A stretch of 64,000 nt of DNA from contig CM077665.1 of the NCBI GenBank assembly GCA_039707655.1, forward strand, positions 445,903,531 to 445,967,530, in the 5' to 3' direction. Numbering within the stretch: the first letter of the stretch is position 1; every line of letters begins with the position of its first letter. Source of the DNA: Elymus sibiricus (Eukaryota; Streptophyta; Magnoliopsida; Poales; Poaceae). This document shows positions 27,162-37,794 of this stretch, piece by piece. Below the pieces are notes generated by a model. It was not told where the DNA came from. It saw only the letters and a list, made by a program, of their open reading frames with translations, and did not search any database. Position numbers and translations under genes: made by a program.

Positions 27162-29569
27162 GGTGCGTGCGCGCGCCAAGGTGTTTGTTAGTTGTCATCG
27201 TCCGTTGGTAGCAACTACTATTAGTAATTGGCAGGGCGAAGGAGAGTATTTTTATTTTCTTCTGCCGTCAACACTAAATTATTTTCCTGCTGTATGAATG
27301 CAGAAGATATCCTTGCACATGCTCTACATGTACAGCACAGGACAATGGGCCCCATTGTCATTGACTGTATAGTGATACTATGCACTGGGTGTCTTAATTA
27401 GTTGATTTTCCTATGGTTCTCTACATAGTGCATATCGCATCTATTTATACATCAAAGCTGAAACACTTAGTCCAGCAATTCAAGCTTGTTGTCTGATACA
27501 TTTTTCTTCAGCTTTTGTAGGCTCGATAGTAAGTAGGGAAGAGGAAGAACGAGAGAGCATAAGAGCGATAGGAATGGGAACATGGAGGAAAGCTTAACTC
27601 TTATGTTTTCACCTCTAGTGTTGGAGGTGCAAATATTTAGTTGTGTGATTTCCTGATGTCTCCCATTCCTATGGTTCTTGAGCACTCCCTCTTCCCTTTC
27701 ACTTGCGCAGTAGATTAATGTATAAACCGTAAATATGTGTGCACATACTTAGATAACCTGAGATCTAGAAGGCTAGCCGAGAAGAGGAAGAACGAGAGCC
27801 TGAGAGCAGTGGGAATGGGAACATGGAGGAAACCCTATCTTGCTTTCCTTCCACCTCTAATGTAGGAGGTGAGAATTCAGTTTGGTGTTTCCCGATGTCT
27901 CCTATTCCTATTGTTCTCAAGTACTCCTTCCTTTTCTTTGGCTTGCTTTAGCACAGAAATAAAATATATGCGCACATATTTGATGTGAGATCTCAAAAGA
28001 GAGCTAGGAAGAGTAAGAAAGAGAGGGCCTAAGAGCGGTGGGAATGAGAACATAGAGGAAAGCCTAATTTATTGGTTCTTCATCTCTTGTGTTGTGGTGA
28101 AAATTTTGTTTGGTATTTCCCGATGCCTCTCATTCCTATCTTTCTTATGCGCTCCTTCCTCTTCCTTTTTTGCTTGTTAAATTGCTTTAGCCAGAAAAGA
28201 ATATATATATGTGCATATATTTAGGTTATATGAGATGTCCATTGCGAGACAGTAAGTGGAAGAAAAGAGGGCCTAAGAGAGGTGAGCATGCGAATATGAT
28301 GGAAGGCTAAAAACTTAGTTCCTCATCTAACACTGGAAGAGGCTTTGTTTCCTTGGCATGCCTTACTCCATTCATAAGATAATACGTCAGCTTAACAAGC
28401 CAACTGGTTTATACTTGATAATTTGGTAGTAGTGTTTCATTTTTAAGATTCTACTAGCACCATGAAACACACCAAGATATTTAATTTACATGTCATGTAG
28501 TACATATATGAAGTACACATTGCTATATCTGGAAATGGGCTAGTTAGTCCCAGAAACATAAATAAGCACACTTTCCGACTTGTTAAGATGAGACACACAA
28601 CTTTAATACATAGAATGATGCATGTTCTTCACTAGTTCCCATTTGTTGAACTCATGATGTAGAAAAAATCAGATCAATGACACACCCATGCCAACGAGTG
28701 TAGCTAAGAGTCATAGCAGAAGTTAGAGTGAGAAAGATGGTAGTCAACTCACAAAATAGGTAACAGAACATGCATTGGAGATTGCTTTTAGCATCCACCC
28801 TGTAAAATGATTTGAATCGGACAAACTGTTCCTAGAGACTTCACACATGCACATAGCAAATTAATGGATATATACGCATGCTAGCAAGAAACAACCAACT
28901 CGAAAACTCGAAATTCCAACGGAATTTGTACGTGGTCATAAAACGATGTGTTTTATAGATTGTTTAGATGTGCGGGATAAGGCTTATTTCCTCCACTCTT
29001 GAACCTCGGTGGGTGTTTGGACTACAACCAGTGTGATTTGATCCTTCGAGTGATGGTAGCCGATCCACAAGGTTTTAACTAGGTCCTTCGAGGGGTGGAA
29101 GAATCACTGAAATATCTTCAGGACCTCGTTCTTTGTGTCTGACTATTGTCCCTAAAATACTGGGTAGTTCATCTTGTTGCTTAGGGAATCCATGTTGAAC
29201 CAATATCTACAGGGAGCTTAGACTAAATATACTTTTAGCATCCATCATGTAAAATGATCGAAATCACAGAAAATGTTCCTATAGAGGTCACACATGGGCA
29301 TAGTAAATGGATAGATAACACATACTAGCAAGGAGCAACCATGACTGTGAAATGATTTATCAACAGCCTCGCAAACTCCAAACTCCAGTTCTACACTTGA
29401 TCATAAAATAATATTTTTCACGTATTGTTTAGAGACACGACTTATTTCCCCAACTCTCGAACCTCGGTGCATGTTCACATCGCAGCTTGGGTGATTTGAT
29501 CCAAGGGATGGTGGCCGAACCACAAGGCTGTAACTGTGAAGTACTTTTCGACCAGAAGAAGTACCGAGC
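27162..29569. other. Intergenic DNA downstream of gene 2
   Basis: This includes the presumed 3' UTR of gene 2 (to about 27470), then two families of diverged tandem repeats listed separately, up to the Gypsy element. No host gene was recognised. Confidence 0.6.
27439..28340 (+). repeat. Diverged tandem array, ~240-base unit, about four copies
   Basis: Units begin near 27537, 27781, 28009 and 28257 with variants of GAAGAGGAAGAACGAGAG. Each contains GGGAATGGGAACATGGAGGA and, about 100 bases on, CGATGTCTCCTATTCCTAT-like sequence. A further unit and a partial one occur at 44060-44440, on the far side of the Gypsy insertion. No coding capacity; class unknown. Confidence 0.75.
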
Positions 29570-29574
29570 TATCT
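28785..29574 (+). repeat. Diverged ~450-base tandem duplication, second copy split by Gypsy insertion
   Basis: Copy 1 runs about 28785-29230. Copy 2 starts at about 29238, is interrupted at 29574 and resumes at 43290-43430. Shared landmarks are AGCATCCA..TGTAAAATGAT, TTCACACATG/GTCACACATGGGCATAG, GTGATTTGATCC, GCCGA.CCACAAGG and ATATCTTCAGGA. The last landmark is rebuilt exactly across the Gypsy insertion once one TATCT is removed. Confidence 0.75.
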
Positions 29575-30549
29575 TGTCGGGGGGATGACCCCGGGTAGCC
29601 TCAAACGACCCACTACTCCAACTTTCTGACGTGACTGAAGGACGAGCCGCTTCCCCCTACAGTCCGGCTACGCCCTGCCGGTTACGCCCCGCCGGCTACG
29701 CACCACCGGCTGCGCCCCGCCGGCTATGCCTTGCCGGCTGCGACAAGCCGGGCGGCTAGGGGCGGAGACGCCTGCCCCCCTGGCCGGCCGCGCGTTGGAT
29801 GCCGCGGTCGAGGTACGCATGGCAACAGTGGCCCCCATCCCATCGGGGGTCAGCGCCCATGTGGCCACAGTAGAGGTGACGGTGCCTCTGACTCTGGCCG
29901 ATGGCGACCGGGCTCCCAACAGTGCCGGCACGCCTTCAACCACTCCATTACCTGCTCCGGCGTGGCTACAGCGCGGCCGGCCGTACCGCTGACCTCGGCC
30001 GGTTGCCACAAGACGACACCCCAGAGGACAGTCCGTGCCGCGACATGACCGGCATTGGGACCTACCCCGCAGGCCCCGCCGGCTCCCGACGGGACCTTGC
30101 AGCCGGCGGGCCCTACCAGCGACAAGACCCCACAGCCGGGGGCCCCCACAGCCGGCCGGAGAGGCTGCCGGCTGGGGGCCCCCCTAAGACCTCTTATTCG
30201 TATTGTAATCCGGGGGGTTGGCCTATAAAACCCCCCGGGCCTCCCCCATGCAAGGGGGACGACTTTCTCCACTCACCACACTCACGTAGAGAGGCAGCAG
30301 GGGCAGTCTAGCCCTTTCTTCCTCCTCTAGCCATACAGCTCCATTAGCACCATTGTAACCTCACCATTGTCTGAACTAGACCAAGCAGGACTAGGGGTGT
30401 TACCTCCCACGGAGGGCCCCGAACCTGGGTACATCGTGTGTCCGCCACCGCCTGTGCCTAACCCCGCTCCCGGAGCCCGTCGGCGTCCTTCGGCCCCAAC
30501 CACTCTCGATAAGCCTACCCATGGCATCTGCCGTGACAAAACGACGACA
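29575..30549 (+). repeat. Gypsy 5' LTR, 975 bases
   Basis: Starts TGTCGGGGGGATGACCCC and ends AAAACGACGACA. It contains a minisatellite-like stretch near 29655-29755 built from CCGGCTACGCCCC-type units. A TATAAAA lies at 30224-30230. Matched by the 3' LTR at 42314-43289. Confidence 0.93.
30224..30230 (+). promoter_or_regulatory. TATA box of the Gypsy 5' LTR
   Basis: GCCTATAAAACCCCCC, about 325 bases before the LTR end; the same sequence is at 42964-42970 in the 3' LTR. This is the likely start of element transcription. Confidence 0.6.
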
Positions 30550-32455
30550 GTTGGCGCCCACCGTGGGGCCGTCCAACGCGGCGCCGGCCGGAGTCACGCT
30601 CCGGGCGGGACCCTTCACCACCTCCCTCGGCCGCCCCGCGTCTGGGCGGAACTGCATGCTTGTGGGGCTTGCTCCGGCAGGCCCTGCGGGCGACGCGGCC
30701 GGCTTCTCCGATGAGTGCCTCGGCCGCGACCTCGCGCTCGACGTCGCCGCGCTCACCGGGCGCTTCGGCAAGCTGAGCCTCGCCGGCGAGCCGGCGGCCG
30801 ACGAGTACCCTAGCTGGGTGCTCGACTGCACCGATCCACCCTCATCCATGGGCGCGCTCACCACGGGTGAGGCCGACGGCTCCTGCGCCTGCGTAGGAGT
30901 GATGGTCACCGCTTCCTCCACCACTTCGGGCCGTGTGCGGGCTGAGGCCGACGCAGCCGCCGCCCGCGCCGGTCCCTCCGACCCGCTTGCCGCTACCCTC
31001 CGAGGTCTGAGCACCCACATCGCTACGACGGCGAACCCGGCCACCGCCACAGCTGAGCTGGAGGCGGCCCGCCGTCTGCTATTCGAAGACGCCAGCGCCC
31101 TCGCGACCGAGCGGCGCCGGATGGAAGCCGCGCATCGGGAGTACATCTCCGCGTATGGTCTCACCCCGCCTGGCCCCTAGCTCAGCCGGCGTGGGGCTGT
31201 GCGCGACCGCGGCCGCGTGGTCGCGGAAATCCTCGGCGGCCGCCTTCCCGTCTACGACACCCCCGCGGCCAACCTGCGAGCCGCCAAGGTAGCCTACGAG
31301 GATCTGGCTACCTTGGTGGGCGAGGAGCGCGCCGCACGCGAGCGGCACATCAAGGACCTCATCGACACCGCCAACGCGCAACAAGTCGGTCTCACCCCCG
31401 GTGGGGCCGTCTCCGAGGTTCCCCGTCCCGAGGGAGAGGGCGCTGGAGCCGCTGACCGTCAGCCGGCTCAGCACTCTGGCTCCCCTCACCCCTCCGGCCG
31501 GCGGGCCGAGGGAAGCAATGTTCGGCGCTCCCAGCTGCGCGGGAACGAGCAGCCGGCCGTGAACAGCCGGCGCGGCAACAACCCGGCTGGCAGCCACCGC
31601 CGCGACGAGGCGCCGGCTGGCGGTAGCCGGCGTAGCCGCGGGCACACTCCGCCTCCACGACAGGACCCGGCACGGTCCATCCCGCCGGTCGTCCGCGCCG
31701 AACTCGCGGCCCGGCTCGGGCCGCGGGTCCCCCACAGCGAGAACGACACGCGGCTCCGCCTCGACCGGTTGGCGCAGTCGGCTCTCGTCGAGGAGGAGGG
31801 CTCGATTGGCCCGGCGTGCTTCGGCCCCCGGATCCGCAACGAGCCATTCCCGCCCGGCTTCACACTTCCCTGCGACACCCCGAAGTACAACGGGGCTGCC
31901 AAGCCGGAGGACTGGCTGATCGACTACACCACCGCAGTCGGCATCGCCAGGGGGAACAAGCACGTAGCCGCCCGCTACGCCCTCCTTATGCTGATCGGCT
32001 CGGCCCGCACCTGGCTGAACAGCCTGGCGGCCGGCAGCATCAACACCTGGACGGACTTCGAGGAGGCGTTCGTCCGCAACTTCACCGGCACCTACAAGCG
32101 GCCCGGCCGGCCCCGCGAGCTGGCCATGTGCGTCCAGGGGCCGGAGGAGCCCCTCCGCGACTACCTCACGCGCTGGACCGAGCTCCGCAACTCCTGCGAA
32201 GGGGTGCACGAGGTGCAGGCCATCCAATACTTCATCGAGGGTTGCCGAGACGGCACCCACCTCAAGCACAAGCTCCTGTGCTCCGAGCCGGCTACCCTGG
32301 CGGACCTGATGGCCAAGGCGGATAAGTACGCCACGGCCGACTCCGCTATGCGGATGAAGGTTGCCACGCCAGCCAAGCCGGCTCCGCCGCCCGCCGCGCC
32401 GCGGACGGCCGCCGACAACTGGCAGCAGCAAAACAACAAGCACAAGGCCGACTAG
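30521..32455 (+). pseudogene. Gypsy gag with leader region
   Basis: One frame interrupted by TAG at 31178-31180 and closed by TAG at 32453-32455. The first part (to 31180) is Ala/Arg-rich with no clear domain. The second has the Retrotrans_gag capsid fold (YALLMLIGSARTWLNSLA, TWTDFEEAFVRNFTGTY, YFIEGCRDGTHLKHKLL). Gag packages element RNA. No CCHC knuckle is obvious before the protease. The first ATG of the open frame (30521) lies inside the LTR and reads through the PBS; the true start may be downstream. Confidence 0.82.
30552..30569 (+). other. Gypsy primer binding site
   Basis: TGGCGCCCACCGTGGGGC begins two bases after the 5' LTR. The TGGCGCC start fits a primer site complementary to a tRNA 3' end; the tRNA is not assigned. 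Confidence 0.7.
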
Positions 32456-35400
32456 CCCGACTCCCGCTACGGGAGCCGGCAGGTTGCCACCATCGAGGAA
32501 GAGCAGCCGGCTGGCCAGGCTTCCGGTCAGCGTCAGCGCACCAGCAAGGCTACCTGGCAGCCCAAGCTCACGTTCGAGCAGATGCTTGACCTCCCCTGCA
32601 AACACCATTCCGGCGCCAAGCCGTCCACGCACACGCTCCGGCAGTGCAGCTTCTCGCAGCGGCTGGCCCGGGGGGAGGGCCTGCCGACTCCTCCCGCGCC
32701 GCCTCCCCGCGCCCCGGCGCCGCCTCCGGCTCCCGCTCCGGCTCAGGCCCCGGCTCCGGCCCAGAACGACGGCCGGCTGCTCGACCAATTCCCCAACCAA
32801 GACGGTTCCTACGTCGTCTTCACCAGTGAGGAGACGGACAAGCACGCTCAGCGCCGGCTCCACCGCGAGGTGAACGCCACCATGCCCGCGACTCCCCAGT
32901 TCATGCACTGGTCCAAGAAGCCGGTCACCTGGAGCCTGGCTGACCACCCGGCCGTGATGCCAAGCCCTGGCAGCTACGCCCTCGTCCTCGATCCCACCAT
33001 CGCCTCCGAGAGACGCACATGCCGTTTCTCGCGGGTGTTGATCGATGGGGGCAGCAGCATCAACATTCTCTACCTCGATACGATGCTCAAGCTGGGGCTC
33101 AAGGTGGAGGACCTGCAAGCGAGCCGGACCGTCTTCCACGGCATCGTGCCAGGAAAGTCCTGCACCCCCGTCGGCAAGATCAAGCTCGACGTCCTCTTCG
33201 GCGGCCACAGCCACTTCCGCCGCGAACCGGTATGGTTCGAGGTGGTGGACCTCGATAGTCCTTACCACGCGCTGCTGGGCCGGCCGGCTCTCGCCAAGTT
33301 CATGGCGATCCCCCACTACGCCTATCTCAAGCTCAAGATGCCGGGTCCCAAGGGCATCATCACCATCGCCGGCGACTACAAGATGTCAATCGCGTGCGCG
33401 CGAGACGGCAGCCGGCTGGCCGAAGCCCTGGAGATAGCCGAGGAGAAGCGGCAGCTCGACCGGCTCATGGCCCACACCTCTGGCCAGCCGGCCATGCCGG
33501 CTCCTCCATCCCAGTCGGTCGGCGAAGCCTCGTTCCAGCCGTCCAAGGACACCAGGCAAGTGCCACTCGACCCGGCCAACCCCAGCCAGTGCGTCACCAT
33601 CGGCTCCCGCCTCGACAGCAAATAGGAAAGCGAGCTCGTCGACTTCCTCCGTGAGAATCGAGACATCTTTGCATGGTCTCCCAAGGACATGTCGGGTGTT
33701 CCGAGGAAGTTCGCCGAGCAGAAGCTTCACGTTCGGCCGGATGCGAAGCCGGTCAAGCAGCCCCTACGCCGTTTCTCTGAGGAGAAGCGGCGTACTATAG
33801 GGGAAGAGATCGCCCGGCTGCTCGCAGCCGGCTTCATCATGGAGGTGTTCCACCCGGACTGGCTGGCCAACCCAGTCCTGGTGCTGAAGAAAAACAAAAC
33901 TTGGCGCATGTGTATCGACTACACGAGCCTGAACAAGGCGTGTCCCAAGGACCCGTTCGCCCTGCCGCGGATCGATCAAGTCATCGACTCCAAGGCCGGC
34001 TGCGACCTGCTGTCCTTCCTGGACGCCTACTCCGACTACCACCAGATCAAGCTGGACCCGGCCGACCGGCTGAAGACCTCCTTCATCACCCCTTTCGGGG
34101 CCTACTGCTACATCACCTTGTCCTTCGGCCTGAAGAACGCGGACGCCACCTTCCAGCGCTGCATGCAGAAGTGTCTCCTGCCTCAGATAGGCAGGAACGT
34201 CCACGTCTATGTTGACAACATCGTCGTCAAGACCAAGAAGCACTTCAGCCTCCTCGACGATCTCCGGGAGACATTCGCCAACCTGCGCGAATACAAGATC
34301 AAGCTCAACCCGGAGAAGTGTGTCTTCGGCATCCCAGCCGGCCAACTCCTGGGTTTCTTCGTGTCCGCCCGCGGCATCGAAGCCAACCCCGAGAAGATCA
34401 GAGCGATCGAGCGCATGCCCAAGCCGACCCGGCTCCGCGACGTCCAGAAGTTCACCGGCTGCCTCGCCTCCCTCAGCCGGTTCGTCAGCCGGCTGGGCGA
34501 GAAGACCTTGCCCCTCTACGGGCTCCTGCGGAAGACGGCTCTGGTCGAGCCGGGCCGTGACTCCTCGAAGAAGCCGGCCATGTTCGACTGGCCCGACAAG
34601 GCGGACGAGGCATTCCGCGGCCTCAAGCGGGCCCTCACCAGCGCGCCCATCCTGGCCGTGCCGGCTGAGAAGGAGCCTTTGCTCGCCTACATCGCGGCGA
34701 CCACGCGCGTCATCAGCGTCGTCTTGGTGGTGGAGCGGCCGGAGGAGGGCAAAGCGCTGCCGATCCAGCGCCCCGTCTACTACCTCAGCGAGGTCCTCTC
34801 CGCCTCCAAGCAGAACTACCCCCATTATCAGAAGATGTGCTACGGCATATACTTCGCCGCCCAGAAGATCAAGCAGTACTTCTAGAAGCATGTCATCACC
34901 GTGGTGAGCACAGCGTCGCTGGGCGAAATCATGAGCGGCCGGGACGCCACCGGCCGGATTGCCAAGTGGGCCATCACCCTCGTCGACTACGAGATACGGT
35001 ACGAGCCGCGCATCGCCATCAAGTCACAAGCAATGGCCGACTTCCTCGTCGACTGGGCCAAAACCCAGTTCGTGCCGCCTCCGCCCGACTCCACGCACTG
35101 GCGCATGCACTTCGACGGCTCGAAGATGCGAGCCGGCCTGGGAGCCGGCATCGTCTTGTCGTCCCCAAGGGGAGATCAGCTCAAGTACGCACTCCAGATC
35201 CACTTCGCCGCCTCCAACAACGTGGCCGAGTACGAGGCCCTCGTCCACGGCCTCCGGCTCGCCAAGGAAATCGGCATCCAGCGCATCATATGCTTCGGTG
35301 ACTCCGACCTCGTGGTGCAGCAAGTCTCTGGCGAATGGGACGCCAGGGACGCCAACATGGCCAGCTATCGCTTCCTCATCCAACAACTCACCGGCTCCTT

Positions 35401-37138
35401 CGAGGGTTGTGAGTTCCACCACGTCCCCCGTGCGGACAACGAGGCGGCCGATACGCTGGCAAAGATCGGCTCCACCCGGCAGGCCATCCCAGCCAGCGTC
35501 TCCCTCGAGCGACTGCTCAAGCCTTCAATCAAGCCCTCCCCCGAATCGGAGTCCATCTTCGTGCCGGCCAACGCGGCCGGTCCATCGACAGATCCGACTG
35601 TCCAGCCGGCTCCATCGGCGTCGGCAGCTACGCCGGCTCCACCAACTCCGGCCGTCCAGCCGGCACCACCAGCTCCAGCTGTCGAGCCGGTCATGTCTAC
35701 GGCGGCCGGCTCCGAGTCCGTGGCTGTCATGATGACGATCGACGCCCCTTCCACCGCTTCACTCCCGGGGGATGGCGAGCCGGCCCCGGGGACTGGTCTT
35801 CCAGACTCGGGGGCTCCTGCGGCTGCCGACGCCCCACTTGAGCCCGAGCCGGCTCCCGTCTCAGCTCCCTCATGGGCCCAGCCCATCCTGGCGTTCCTCC
35901 TACGCGGCGAGCTCCCCTCTGATGAGGCCACAGCAAGACAAATCCAGCGCCGAGCCCCACCCTACACCATCATCAACCACGAGCTGGTTCATCGCAGCAC
36001 CACCGGCGTTTTCCAACGCTGCGTCGAGCCGGAGAAAGGGCAAGAGATCCTCCTCGACATCCACTAGGGCGAGTGCGGGCACCACGCCGCCTCCAGGACC
36101 CTGGTGGCCAAGGCATTCCGCCACGGTTTCTACTGGCCGACTGCTTTGGAGGCGGCCAAGCGGTTGGTCGACAAGTGCGAAGGCTGCCAGCGCTTCAGCA
36201 CGCAGAGCCACCTACCAGCTACAGCCCTCCAGACCATCCCCCTCTCATGGCCTTTCGCCGTCTGGGGGCTGGACATGGTGGGACCTTTCAAGACTGCACG
36301 GGGCGGCATGACACATCTGCTGGTAGCCGTCGACAAATTCACCAAGTGGATCGAGGCCAGGCCAATCAAGAAGCTGGACGGCCCCACGGCCGTCCGGTTC
36401 ATCGAAGACATCACGGTCCGCTACGGCGTCCCCCACAGCATCATCACCGACAACGGCACAAACTTCGCCAAGGGCGCGCTAGCGCATTTCTGCGCCAAGC
36501 AGGGCATCCGGCTCGATTTGGCGTCCGTCGCCCACCCGCAGTCAAACGGTCAGGTTGAGAGGGCAAACGGTCTGATCCTGGCCGGCATCAAGCCCCGGCT
36601 CGTGGCACCACTGATCCGGTCAGCCGGCTGCTGGATCGAAGAGCTGCCGGCTGTACTCTGGAGCCTCAGGACCACGCCCAACTGGTCGACCGGCTACACC
36701 CCTTTCTTTCTCGTGTATGGGTCCGAGGAAATCATCCCCACCAACATCGAGTTCGATTCGCCTCGGGTTACCCTGTACACGGAGACAGACGCAAAGGAAG
36801 CAAGAGAAGACGGCGTCGACCTCCTTGAGGAGGCCCGCGAGCTGGCCCTGAGCCGGACGGCCATCTACCAGCAGAAGCTCCGGCACTACCACAGTAAACG
36901 GATCCGACCACTCTCCTTCCGTGAAGGGGACTTGGTGCTCAAACGGATCCAGCGAGCCGCCGGCCAGCACAAGTTGTCCTCCCCATGGGAGGGCCCGTTC
37001 ATCGTCGGCAAGGCGCTGCCCAACAACGTGTACTATCTAATAGACGCGCAGAAGCCGCAGAAGCGCAAGAGAGACGCCTCCGGCGAGGAGACGGAGCGCC
37101 CGTGGAATGCGGCGCTCCTCCGACCATTTTACTGCTAA
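32456..37138 (+). pseudogene. Gypsy pol: protease, RT, RNase H, second RNase H, integrase
   Basis: It continues the gag frame, with stops at 33623-33625, 34883-34885 and 36065-36067, all TAG, and a TAA at 37138. Protease is near 33030 (VLIDGGSSINILY). RT is 33700-34400 (WRMCIDYTSLNKACPKDPFA, then VYVDNIVVKT, where YVDD is expected). A polymerase-linked RNase H runs to 34885. A second RNase H lies at 35100-35470 (MHFDGSKMRAGLGAGIVL, GDSDLVVQQVSGEWD). Integrase (HHAASRTLVAKAF, then IITDNGTNFAKG) covers 36070-37130, with no chromodomain. Each stop sits where CAG would restore the family sequence. This copy cannot encode a working polyprotein. Confidence 0.92.
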
Positions 37139-37794
37139 GGACCAGCGTATGTATGCACCTCCCCTTTTGGGCTTATAAATGCAACGGGAGCCCCAAACCC
37201 GCTCTTGGGGCATGCCCCTTTCGTTTCCTTTCAAAGCTGTTCGTCGCACTTACTGGTTCCCGGGCCCGGTTCCACGGTCTCGGGGGCTCACCGGCTAGCC
37301 TTGACGTCGCTCCCCGCCGGTCAAGTAATGTGGACTAAGGAACACCCTACCACCCCACCCAGCTACAGACCGGCTCCCGGCTGTCCGGCTGGTGGGTTCT
37401 CGGGACGGCAAACTTAGCACACATGAAAACGGTCATAGGGGGTCGCCGGCTAGGGCTGGCCGGAACTTTTTTTAGCCTCTGCCACTTACCTTAGCTAAAA
37501 ACGCCCTCGCGGCTCCCAAACTCACGACCGGCTCCCCCGAGGTGGACGCCCCGTCCCAGCTACAGACCGGCTCCCGGCTGTCCGGCTGGCGAGGCCAACA
37601 CCAAAGGGTCAAGGTTTTGGGTAGATAGAGCCAATGAGGGGAAAAAGGCTAAGGTCGAGTCGGCACGCATAAAAAACTTTCGCAAATGGAAGCACAAATT
37701 TATATGTACAAAACGGCCCACGGCCCGAAGTTCCTTACATCTACACCCCAAGTGGGTGGAATTGCAGTCTAAACAAATGCAGAAAAGAAAAATT
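37139..37794. other. Gypsy spacer between pol and antisense gene
   Basis: Non-coding element DNA with a repeated block: CCCAGCTACAGACCGGCTCC occurs near 37360 and 37555, each followed by CGGCTGTCCGGCTGG. It probably carries the convergent 3' ends of the sense and antisense transcripts. Confidence 0.6.

Noticed and set aside
31079..33316. Long minus-strand open frame (745 codons) opposite gag-protease
   Set aside because: It is the GC-rich shadow of the sense gag-pol frame; no recognisable domain, and composition is Ala/Gly/Arg/Val-biased as expected for a complement frame.
34209..34907. Ser/Arg-rich plus-strand frame over RT
   Set aside because: A +1 frame shadow of the RT-coding sequence, which shows all RT motifs.
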